Source: Antedon mediterranea | Taxonomy: Eukaryota > Echinodermata > Crinoidea > Comatulida > Antedonidae | NCBI RefSeq assembly: GCF_964355755.1 | Contig: NC_092679.1 | Span: 20,326,932 to 20,390,931, forward strand | DNA: 64,000 nucleotides | Direction: 5' to 3' | In this document: positions 50,346 through 60,480 of the stretch, in pieces | Position numbering within the stretch: position 1 is the stretch's first letter | Layout of the letters: each line of letters starts with the position of its first letter | Made by a program: the position numbers and the translations under genes | The notes under the pieces: generated by a model | The model's database searches: none | Seen by the model: the letters and a program-made list of their open reading frames with translations, nothing else | What the model was told of the DNA's origin: nothing

Positions 50346-51426
50346 CAGTCAGCTATTGTAAATACTCCTATTACTAGACGGTGGTTATTAATGGTAGATG
50401 GACCAACAGCTCAATAGCTACTCTGAACGCCTCTAATGGCCCGTGAAGGGTAGAAATTAACTGCAGATGACTCGAATTCTCTCACTCGATCGATCCCTTT
50501 GCCGGTTTTCTTTGGACAGTTGCCTTTCAACGCGATCATAATCATTCCTTATTTCCTTTCATCTCATTGGTTGATATCGTGAGCAAAGCAAACTATGTGA
50601 CGTAATATTTGACGAATATTTATGTCTCAAATAAAATCAATAATCGAGTAAAGATGCCTTATGTATAGCGCACGGCGTTATTTCAATCTCAGATTTCACT
50701 TCATGTTCTTCGTCAATTTCTATACTTCGTATCATCGTTAGATATTTTTTTTTTAAATCGAAACGGATTTTTTAAACGTCGAAAGGTAACATTTAATTTG
50801 TTCTAACATTCATGTCGGGATTAATTATTTACGACATTGTCAGAATTGATTAGTTAGGTTTATATGTAAATACAAATTAACGGAGTCGCCGCAAGAACTT
50901 AGTTCCAGAGAGAGCCTGGGGTAGCTGGTTAGTATGCGTTATTAGGGAGACGTCTGCATAAAATATTGGCGGCATAAATTTCTGTTGACCAAGAACATGA
51001 GTGGTCCTAATTTATTTTTCAATATTCGTACATATTTAAACTATAGAGAACCCTCGATGTTTAAACTGCTCTTAACCGAAGTTAAGTATAAATAGGCTGT
51101 ATTGAAAGTGTAAAATTGCAACGATATAAATGATTGTTGTTTTTTTATTTATTATTAATTCTATCAATAATTAATTTGTTTGCATTTTCATGTAATTTCT
51201 TGTTATGCTATAGAAATGGTTAAAAAAAATCTAGACGTCAGCTATTATAACGTTACTTTTTTACTTAAAATTTTGCTTTACCTCGTGTTTCTTGGTAATT
51301 AGGTGTTCATGCTGTTGTCTAGTTTTTATGTTTTTATTTCTTCTTTTTTTATTTTAGAGGCTATTGGTGACAGATATTACTTCATTTCTTTTATTTAAGC
51401 AACGACTGAATTTGTTTTTGTATTTT
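50346..51426 (+). other. Intergenic, no gene seen
   Basis: No supported feature. Confidence 0.3.
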
Positions 51427-51631
51427 AAGCTTTATTTATATTATCAAACTAACTTGATCAAAGAAGAGTGATGTGTCCAACTATGGTAGTGATATGCTCA
51501 AATATGGTAGTGATATGCTCAAATATGGTAGTGATATGCTCAAATATGGTAGTGATATGACATCATCGTGTCCATTATAATGGGCACATTACACTTTTTT
51601 GTCACATAAACTTTGATAGTGTAGATAGGGC
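51427..51631. mobile_element. Palindromic MITE family A, copy 5
   Basis: A decayed left end (AAGCTTTATTTATATTATCA) and a right end CTTTGATAGTGTAGATAGGG. The core has four near-perfect units of AATATGGTAGTGATATGCTC, an internal expansion. Confidence 0.75.
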
Positions 51632-52547
51632 AGGAATGTTTTGGTTTTGAATAAACTTGATAAAAATAAATTGTTGTAAAAGCAAACATCTGTAATATAC
51701 GATCACTGTACAATTATTGTAATATTATATTATTATTATTAATTATTCGCAAAATTATATTCTGAACGTTAATTAACTTTCTGCTTAGATTTGGAGTTTT
51801 GTTAAAAGTATAGTTATGACACGCTATTTGTGCCAAAAATGTTTTTCTAAACGAATATTAAACAATGTGGCTGACCAGAACCGGACTATGGGTATACCTT
51901 ATACACAAACCCAGTACTAACCACATAATCTACAGTACTAAATTTACTAGGCTTATTTTTTGAACTACTACTGATCAGATGCAAACTATTTGACGTGAAG
52001 TTATTAGCTCGTTTCTGTTACAAGGTCTCGTGGTTCGTGATTGGTCATTTCTATATGTCAAATTGTTAATAAATAAACAAATACAGATGAGTCGCAGTTA
52101 AAAATAAATGTCACAAATAAAAACATGACGAAGATGGCTGTTATAACACGCGCCCATTAATTGTCGCATGTTTATTTAAGTGCCCTAAATTAGTATGCAG
52201 ATACAATGTATAGCGTTTGTCAAACAGTTACCGATATCATCACTAATTGCTTTATACTAAATCAAGCCAGCATGTGTATCAAGCCTTTCAGAATTGTTTA
52301 CATTCAGTTTCCATGGCAACCAACCACGCAATTGAGGGCATCCTAACAGTCAATCATGATTACGTATCGGGACATTTTGACATGTATTAAATTATCTTTG
52401 TCGACAGAATCAGTTCTTTATTGTCATATGACGTCATAGATACTTCGCTAATACGATTAATAGTACATTATATTGATGAAATTTCAGTAAATTCACCCAT
52501 GAATGCGTTTTGTAATCATTGTGATTTTGGATATGAAGCCAATCTTT
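51632..52547 (+). other. Intergenic, no gene seen
   Basis: AT-rich, no supported feature. Confidence 0.3.
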
Positions 52548-52780
52548 AGCAAGAACGTAGACGTAACGCGCGAGCGACTTGAAAAAGCAACAGTTCCAAT
52601 TATCTATCGCTTGTGATTGGTCAAATCACTTAAGTTGCGTTACGTCTCAAGTAAGACCCAAGCATTTTGGACGCATAAGGACGCCGAAAGCGCAACGAAA
52701 GTAATTTGACCATTCGCGACACGATGGCTCATCGAGCTGTCTATTGTGATTGGTCTAATTGCTTGCATCCGAGTGGAGAT
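52548..52780. mobile_element. MITE family B, rearranged copy
   Basis: Contains the family words GACGTAACGCGCGAGCGACT, TTGTGATTGGTCAAATCACT and TTGCGTTACGTC, then a second block with GCGCAACGAAAGTAATTTGA and TGTGATTGGTC. The outer ends are decayed. The open frame from 52706 starts inside it. Confidence 0.55.
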
Positions 52781-52993
52781 CTAGATTTAGCCCTATCACA
52801 GTTTTCCTCCATTGATAAACTCCATCTGAACACCAACATGTTTATCATAACTCGTTATAGACACCATCGCGTCAACACTATCAACTCACCGGCATGTCGT
52901 CGACTTTCTACAGTCTTCTGGCACTACTGCATAAGCAGTACAAACCCTTACCACATCATTAACATCATCACGATCAATATAATATCATTTATC

Positions 52994-53060
52994 TTCGTCA
53001 TGATAATTGTTGTCGTCATCATTATCGTCATCCATCATCATCATCATCATCATCATCGTA
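52994..53060. repeat. (ATC)n microsatellite
   Basis: An imperfect CATCATCATCATCATCATCA run and its flank. It gives the polyhistidine stretch of a spurious frame. Confidence 0.85.
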
Positions 53061-53447
53061 ATAATTTATCCCAAAAAACATCATTTATCACCATAATCTC
53101 TTTCATCAAAGAAAAAATACACACACATACATCGTCATCATAATTAAATACCAACAATTCCGTGTAGGCTCTAATTAGGAAAAAAAATAGTAATACAAAT
53201 ATAGAATCCAGCTCAATTGTTTTTTAAAATGTAAGCAGTTTAGTTTTATCAATAAACACTTATCTCTTATTTACTATGATGTTGATGTTTTTCAAATCTC
53301 ACGAATCCCCAAGTGATATCTTCAGATGATATTTTGTGAACAACACTTGAATGATTTACAACTCAAAGCTTATGTCCATTACTTATTTATATTTTAAAAC
53401 GTTTAAATTCAATATGTACAATTTAACGTCCTTAGTAACACCGACAT
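53061..53447 (+). other. Intergenic, no gene seen
   Basis: No supported feature. Confidence 0.3.
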
Positions 53448-53602
53448 AAGGTTGACGCGCGCGTGTTCATCGATCTTTGAATGCGCGCGATTTCAACAAT
53501 CTTTAAACGCGCTGGTGTTCAACGATATTTGAACGCGCGCGTGTTTATCGATATTTGAACGCGCGCGTGTTCATTGATCCTTAAACGTGCGCGTGTTGGT
53601 TT
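53448..53602. repeat. CpG-rich tandem array, unit about 28 bases
   Basis: Five to six units of the pattern ACGCGCGCGTGTTCATCGAT followed by (A/C)TTTGA. The CpG density is far above the surroundings. Related to the 26823-27000 cluster by its GCGCGCGT core. Confidence 0.75.
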
Positions 53603-54618
53603 GGGCTAGTGATGATGTAATCAATTCAAATCAATAATCAATTAACCATATGTTTTTTTTTTACTTGAATTTTTCTTGAAGTATACAATAATACTCGGGG
53701 TGCTGCACCGTTGTCAATTTATATTTGTGCCTGAAATTACCTGCAAATTGAATTAAATAAAATAAAGTATGTATGTGACACGCACGTAATAAATGTGACC
53801 AACAGTCAATCACGTTATATTAAAGTGCACTTTAGTATTTTAGTCCTCGAATTGTACTCGCAAGTATATTGCCTGTTATGGTAAAAGTGTAACCGTATAA
53901 TTATAAAAACATTAACTTTCTCAGTTTTCGATTTGTACGCCTTGAACGTGATGTTCAACTTTTGCGTTAGCTTGGTAATTGATCACGTGGACAATGTTAT
54001 ATCATTAGACATGTATTGACAGTTTAGAGCAATATTGTAGGTCTTAATGGTGTGATTTACGAAGTGGGCGGGAGGGAGTACAACATGTTTAGACTATGAA
54101 CTCGTACAAGTACGCAGCAGCAATGTTGTTCAATCGTTCCTCGTACCCTCTCCCAACCAACATAAAAAAAATGTCATTATAGCGTTCCATAATAGGTTTT
54201 GTAAATTGTATTGTTCCGTTAATATCAGGGAAGGGCAATAAAATACACGGAAATCTAATGTCAACTTGCTACAATTCGCGGTATCTTTTCCCCATGGTTA
54301 ATACGGATATTTGCCACCGACGTTACATTAGCAATAAAATTGAAATTGCCTGAAAACTAATGATGCTTGTTAGATACGTTTGAATTCACTTAAAGATGCA
54401 TCTGAAACATATTGATAACAATGTTTGATTGTTTATGATAGAGTTTTTGTTTCAGAAAAAAAAACCAAGATCAACTTTGGGGGTTTAGTTACATTAATTG
54501 TTCAAGACTAATATTGATTCCGTTCATTTAAAAAAAAAAGATATTTTATCTATAATCGAGTGGTGAGAGATCTCGTTGAACAAAGGACAGGAGGACAGTT
54601 ACGTTCTCCCCTAGTATA
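53603..54618 (+). other. Intergenic, no gene seen
   Basis: No supported feature. Confidence 0.3.
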
Positions 54619-54774
54619 AAGCTTTATCTGCACTATCAAACTGTATGTGTGATGTGCCCAAACATGTAGTGATAATATGCTTAAAGATGGTACAGTAGTG
54701 CTATGACATCATCATGTCCATTATAGGCACATCATTTTTATCACATAAAGTCTGATAGTGTAGACTGAGCTTAA
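54619..54774. mobile_element. Palindromic MITE family A, copy 6
   Basis: Ends AGCTTTATCTGCACTATCAA and TCTGATAGTGTAGACTGAGC, inverted, with the usual GATGTGCCCA and TGACATCATCATGTCCAT core in reverse orientation. Confidence 0.8.
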
Positions 54775-54843
54775 CAGTATTAAAAAAAAGGTGTATTACG
54801 TGTTCCCATTGTTCATTGCTGGCATCGGAGTATCGGTGTGTAT

Positions 54844-55008
54844 AAAACTCTGTCTACACTATCAAACTAGTTGGACATAAAAAGTGTGATGTGCCCAAAT
54901 ATGGTACGGATATGATCAAATATGGTAGTGATATAACATCACCATGTCCATATATGGGCACATCACATTTTTTGTCACATAAAGTTTGATAGTGTAGACA
55001 GAAGTTAA
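54844..55008. mobile_element. Palindromic MITE family A, copy 7 (best preserved)
   Basis: Ends CTCTGTCTACACTATCAAAC and GTTTGATAGTGTAGACAGAA. The core reads GTGATGTGCCCAAATATGG, then ACATCACCATGTCCATATAT, then GGGCACATCACATTTTTTG. It lies about 70 bases from copy 6 in the same orientation. Confidence 0.85.
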
Positions 55009-55834
55009 CATATCATTGGGATGAAAGTTTGAATGAATGTACTGTACGAAGATTAAACAGCAGGAAAAAATTAGAAATAATAATAAAAATAATACTGTAA
55101 ATTAACTGAAATTGTGTAAACCACCTGTCTAATTATGTAAAACAGGCGGTTCGTTTGATCTTATATGCATTACTATATTTCAAATTACCACTTGACGATG
55201 TATCATTAAACAGCTATTAATAATGGATTTATAAAAGATCTGAAATTGTAAGATGAAGCACTGTTTGTTTATCATCTACATTCTAAGGTTAAAGGTTAAA
55301 TAATGCTTCTACAAAAAGCAAATTGTTGTCTGCGTTCAAATGAAATTGATATTTTCACATCAATTCGACTCTTTACAACTTAATATTTTAAAGACCTATA
55401 CATTGTCATGTTTGATTTTCAATTTGAATTAGTATTTAATATGTTTGTCCATAATTTTTTTATGTTTTATGTAAAAGGGTCAAGGGTCAAAGGTAAAAAA
55501 TGGTTAACTTGCAAGATACTGTAATTCTATTATAACGATGACTAAATAAATGTAAATTAGAGAGATTCTCCGTTTCTGTATTCCGATAGAACCAACAGGA
55601 AAAAATACCAAAGAAAAGAGGGAGAGAGACTCAAAAATATTTGAACTTAGTGTTGGGCGGATTCATTTTCCGAAATTATTGCGGAATATTTGGAGAGAAA
55701 AACACATGTTTTTGTAAATAATTATTTTATTTACTCAATCATTGCCTTGTACCGTGATATCATAGTTACACACCATTGATGTCTTAATGATAATTAGTTG
55801 ATCTTTAACTTGTATTCGTGAATGAATGGAAGCT
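55009..55834 (+). other. Intergenic, no gene seen
   Basis: No supported feature; two AAGGTTAAAGGTTAAA / GGGTCAAGGGTCAAAGG words at 55286 and 55477. Confidence 0.3.
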
Positions 55835-55948
55835 AAAGCTCTGTCTACACTATCAAACTTTATGTGAAAAAAAATGTAATGTGCCCATATATAAACATGA
55901 TGATGTCATATCACTACCATATTGGGAATATCACTACCATATTATTTA
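55835..55948. mobile_element. Palindromic MITE family A, copy 8 (right end lost)
   Basis: Left end AAAGCTCTGTCTACACTATC is intact. The core continues to TATCACTACCATATT and then stops, so the right arm is missing. Confidence 0.75.
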
Positions 55949-57224
55949 AGACAGAGAGATGATAGAGACATTGATACGCGTCAATTCTAATGGTCACCAT
56001 AGCAATATCACGCATAGACAAGTGAAACAATACGTACGAGTTCCGTTATAGTGGAAATCAAATCAATAATATTTGATATGTTACTAAATGATGGAAAGAT
56101 GAGATTTGTAAATTTTGTTTTGTGGGCGTGGCCAGTAAATCTTGGAGAAATGAAGAACGTATAACATTTCTTGCTTTTTGTTTAGCCAATTAAATCAGTC
56201 AATTTCATATACGAGTGTTCGTTGTATGAATTAAACGTTTGTTTCTCTCTTTAGTAGCTATGCCCCACATTTTATTCTCCTTCAAATATTATAATTGCTT
56301 ATGTTTACATATTCCACAAAAGCGCAGAGTTGATCTGGAATTTCGAAGATGTCGAGGATCGGGACGGAAAATTTACCACTCTGCGCATGCTCATGTATTT
56401 CTGATACTCGAAAGACGTCGTGTGAACGCAAAGTCGCTAAAGTGTTCAATTAATAGGGGCGTCCCCTGGATAGGGATGTGCCAAAGAAGGTGTGAGGTGG
56501 GGGTGTTGTTCCTACTGTAGTTTATGTCTTATATCGTATGCAAGAAAATTGCAAAAGAGCCAGTGGAGTAATAGACTTCAACAAGGAAGTTTGCTCCTAA
56601 ATGGAAGAAGAAGACACGGTTGTTGATAAGGAGGCTACAATTCTAAAGAATCTCTAGTTTGAAGAGGCAATCTCCCTGTATAACCGTCTTTTGGACAATG
56701 AATGACAGTTGACATTTTAACAGGCGGAACATCACAATAATGAAATACAAATTACAGTACAACTACCTATGAAACGTCACTCATTCAATCACAATATTTA
56801 TATAGCGCTGAATACCAATATTGCTCTGAGGCTCTTGTCCATGGTAAGTGAGGGATTCCATGTGGTTTGGGCTTTCAACCACTTCCGTAATACTGTCAAT
56901 ACACTCTAGGCATTTCCAGTGTGAAAGACAGTTTAAAAACATTGCTTTAACTAAATTTACAGCCGAGAGGGAATTGATTATTCCGGAATTACTGATTATT
57001 TAGGGAGAATATGTACTGTAAGGCTTTCTGCAAAAGGTTTTTTTAAATAGCCCAGCCCCTATTCAAGGGACAGTCTAATAAAGAAAACTGTTGTCTATTG
57101 TGTCTCTTTAATAGGGTATACTGTATAAATGGTTTTATGCCTAGTCAGAACAAAACTGTATGTATAGTACTGTATAGTTCACATGGAGAATGAACGTACT
57201 TTATCTCATCTGTCTTTCTAACTG
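55949..57224 (+). other. Intergenic, no gene seen
   Basis: The 93-codon frame at 56239-56520 has no motif. TTTATATAGCGCTGAATACC near 56800 resembles a SINE end. Otherwise nothing. Confidence 0.3.
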
Positions 57225-57787
57225 TGTTCACACGATCGTATCAGAGTTACACCCGACGTAAAGTACTCGTGTTGGTCGGTTAAACTTCCTTCGTGTTGTT
57301 AACTCCGATAGTGTTCCGACGCGCTAGATCGTATCGAAGTTACACCCGACGTAAAGTGCTCGTGTTGGTCGGTTAATCTTCCTTCATGTTGTTAACTCCG
57401 ATGTACCTCTCGATAGTGTTCACACGCGCTAGATCGTATCCGAGTTACACCCGATGTAAAGTGATCGTGTTGGTCGGTTAACCTTCCTTCGTGTTGTTAA
57501 CTCCTATGTACCTCTCAATAATGTTCACATGCTTTAGATCGTATCGAAGTTAAACCCGACGTAAAGTGCTCGTGTGGTCGGTTAACCTTCCTTCGTGTTG
57601 TTAACTCCGATAGTGTTCACACGCGCTAGATCGTATCGGAGTTACACCCGTCGTAAAGTGCTCGTGTGGTCGGTTAACCTTCCTTCGTGTTGTTAACTCC
57701 GATAGTGTCCACACGCGCTAGATCGTATCGGAGTTACACCCGATGTAAAGTGCTGTGTGTTGTTAACTCCGATGTACCTCCCAATAG
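57225..57787. repeat. Tandem array, six units of about 75-107 bases
   Basis: Each unit runs TAGATCGTATCGGAGTTACA, CCCGACGTAAAGTGCTCGTG, TTGGTCGGTTAAC, CTTCCTTCGTG, TTGTTAACTCCGAT. Unit length varies by presence of GTACCTCTC and a spacer. Each unit has inverted words (GGAGTTA / TAACTCC) and can fold on itself. Confidence 0.85.
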
Positions 57788-59321
57788 TTTTCAGAGGTAC
57801 GATGTATTGGTCTACCGTATGCATGTTTGAACGTAACAATTTAAACCGATTGCTTGAAGCACTGTATTTAACTATGAAAGAAAGAAAAGCTTTTGACACA
57901 TAAATGAACCCGAGTTTTCAGTGGCCTTTACCGTTTCATAACGATTCATTCTCAACACTTTCGCTGGGTGGTTTTAGCGCCTTCAAAGTAGTATAATGTA
58001 CAATTATACTATTATTTATAAATTGACTTTGATTATGTCGTTTGATTTTATCCACGTTTTTACGGCAATAATCAAAAGAAACATTGCATCGACATTACGT
58101 TTTATTTTATATCGTGAAAATGCAACATCATATCGAATATTATGACAATTCTTCTGAGTTTCACCAAGAATAATATTTTTAAAGAAAATAAATTCCTAAA
58201 TAATATAAAAATGTATTTAATAAACCTTTATGGAAATCTAAACAATGCCGTATGAGTGGAAAGTATATCAATTTAGGCTTAAAAGGTACTTAAACATATA
58301 TAGATGTTGCTGGCGTTTGTGAAAGACTCAGTGTCACCATATTGTGGTGAGTGTTTTTTAAAAGAAAAGTAGGCCTAGCTGTGTACATATGGTTTTGCAT
58401 GTTTACTTATCGCATGCAACTGCATGACTGTTGAGTTTCGTTAAATATTTGCGTTTACTGTCCGAGGCTACCATCATATTTTACCATTTTTTAGTCATGA
58501 GGGACGTTATGGAAGGTGTACAACGCTCAAAGATTATTTCCAATAGTTTTGGAAGTCATTATTGACGTATGGATTACTATACACAAGCATGTTTTCTGGA
58601 TTTGACGATAATATCATGGTATGTTACATACACCATTTAATTGTTTGATTTGTAAACGCCTAGGCTAGATGTATGATTCACATTGTTTTCGCTATCGTCA
58701 ATGCCAACAGTAACATTTAAATCGAGGGTCTGACTTACTGTATGCCTACAGTGTTGGATCTAGTAATTTGGTGTCCATTTAAGAGGACGTGTATATAGGC
58801 CTGCTATCTGGACATGCCATTTGTTTTTAACTGTTGGAAGCAGAGAAGGGTGAACCCAGACGGATTTGTCTGTAGAAGGAATTTTTTTTTAAATTCAAAC
58901 GCTAATTATTTTAGCAGTGATCGCTTCGGTTTGTTCAATAATCGAATGGTGTGATGAGCCCGTTAAAAATAATTGCGCTATTAATTTGACAGTTTTGCTG
59001 TTTTCCACCAATCATATTACATTCTCTGATTTTAAATTAATACATGTCGCCATTTATGTTGTCATAAATTTTAATTTTACTCTTCCCTGGTTAAAGTTAA
59101 TATTTATGAGTGACTAAGTGCAATGGCATGACCTGTTTCCGTCCATCAGACAATATACGTGCAGGGTTTTTGTTGTCTCCAGACATATGAAACAGTGTAC
59201 GAGAATGGGCTGACTATTTTTTGTCCCGTTTCGATAGTGTTAATTCAGATTCGTTGAACAGTAAACAATGTTTTCTTTTTTAAAAATTTTTACCATTCAA
59301 TACTATATACGAAACCAGATT
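57788..59321 (+). other. Intergenic, no gene seen
   Basis: No supported feature. The frame at 58917-59117 is AT-rich and unrecognised. Confidence 0.3.
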
Positions 59322-59388
59322 GGCCGCGTGGCCTAATGGACTTCGACTTCGAATCGGAAGATTGTGGGTTCGAGTCCCATCGTGGTCA
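59322..59388 (+). pseudogene. Truncated tRNA-Arg(TCG) copy
   Basis: Compared with the intact gene at 60408-60480, both acceptor strands, the anticodon loop and the T arm are the same, but TAAGGCGTC after AATGGA is replaced by CTT. Six bases of the D arm and the start of the anticodon stem are missing, so a normal cloverleaf cannot form. Confidence 0.85.
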
Positions 59389-59452
59389 CTTTTGTTCTTT
59401 TTGTTTGTACTTTTACTTTATACTGTATAACGAAAATAAAACAAAATGTTTT

Positions 59453-59560
59453 TAGTCGCGTAGACGCGACTCTATAGTTCACTATGTCGGTCGGTCTGTC
59501 GGTCCGGTATCACTATGCGTTTTAGCACGCGACTTATGGCTGTTGGCCTTGTTATTCAAC
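59453..59560. repeat. Dispersed GTCGGTCG element, copy 2
   Basis: Begins with the small palindrome AGTCGCGTAGACGCGACT, then TTCACTATGTCGGTCGGTCT, GCACGCGACTTATGG and GGCCTTGTTATT. The order equals that at 22264-22376. Confidence 0.6.
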
Positions 59561-59897
59561 CATGGTGCGACACGCTGCTCACTGTTTAAATACTTTAGTG
59601 TATATCGTATTTATTGAATGTTGATTACATATTTTGTTGGTCTAAAGATACAATATGGACCTTATAAATATAAACTCCCGATTTCCTTTATGATACATTG
59701 ATGTAACACACCATATATTATATTTAGATTTTATTAAGATTTTAACCAGCCTGTTAGTGGCGATGATTCGATGTTGGTCTGGAATTAAATAAAGAATAAA
59801 AAATATGCATACAATTACAATTTCATTGAATGGATCTGTTACATTATTTTTTATAATAATGTAATAATATTTAATGATTTCCATTTAAATGAATGTT

Positions 59898-59975
59898 TGC
59901 TTTTCCGCTACTCCCCTGTTATACTTTATAATTTTTGGTATGTAGAAAGATTGAAAATAAAAATAAATAAATTGA
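59898..59975 (+). mobile_element. Retroelement end, second copy
   Basis: CGCTACTCCCCTGTTATACT and ATGTAGAAAGATTGAAAAT match the complement of 10740-10850. Only the 3' part is present. Confidence 0.5.
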
Positions 59976-60407
59976 TTCAATTGGTGTTGGACTAATTAAT
60001 TTACAAAACATTGAATGGGGGAAACCCTGATTCCTTTTATTGTACAGTATAGTGAATACCATATGCCTCATGATATCGACTTTTCAATTATTACTGGCAT
60101 TCATATTAATAGTGTATATAATTTTTTTGTTTTGGATAACAAACTAAAATTGTTGCCAAGGTTTCAGGTATTAAAACATATTAAATAGTTTTATTTATTA
60201 TTTACAATTAGAGGCTGTAATTATTTGGCTTTACATTTAAATAAAATATTCTAAGTTATAAATGTGATTTCAATCTTTTAGTAGAGAGACATGTACTGTG
60301 TAATAATATGGATTTTTTAATCGCATGGCAAAGCAGTAAAATTTTAATTTTGATATAGGCCTATTATACGTTAAAAAAGCTCTCCAATTTATTAATGAAA
60401 CAAGAGC

Positions 60408-60480
60408 GGCCGCGTGGCCTAATGGATAAGGCGTCCGACTTCGAATCGGAAGATTGTGGGTTCGAGTCCCATCGTGGTCA
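60408..60480 (+). tRNA. tRNA-Arg (anticodon TCG)
   Basis: 73 bases fold as a full cloverleaf. The acceptor stem pairs GGCCGCG with CGTGGTC (two G-T pairs), with discriminator A. The anticodon stem TCCGA/TCGGA encloses the loop CTTCGAA, so the anticodon is TCG (Arg, CGA codons). The T arm holds GGTTCGAGTCC (B box) and the D region TGGCCTAATGG (A box). No intron. The following TTTTTATG offers a short pol III T-run terminator. Confidence 0.95.

Noticed and set aside
52706-53143. 145-codon frame with polyhistidine
   Set aside because: It begins inside a MITE family B copy and runs through an (ATC)n microsatellite.
56239-56520. 93-codon frame
   Set aside because: No recognisable domain, and start and splice signals are unremarkable.
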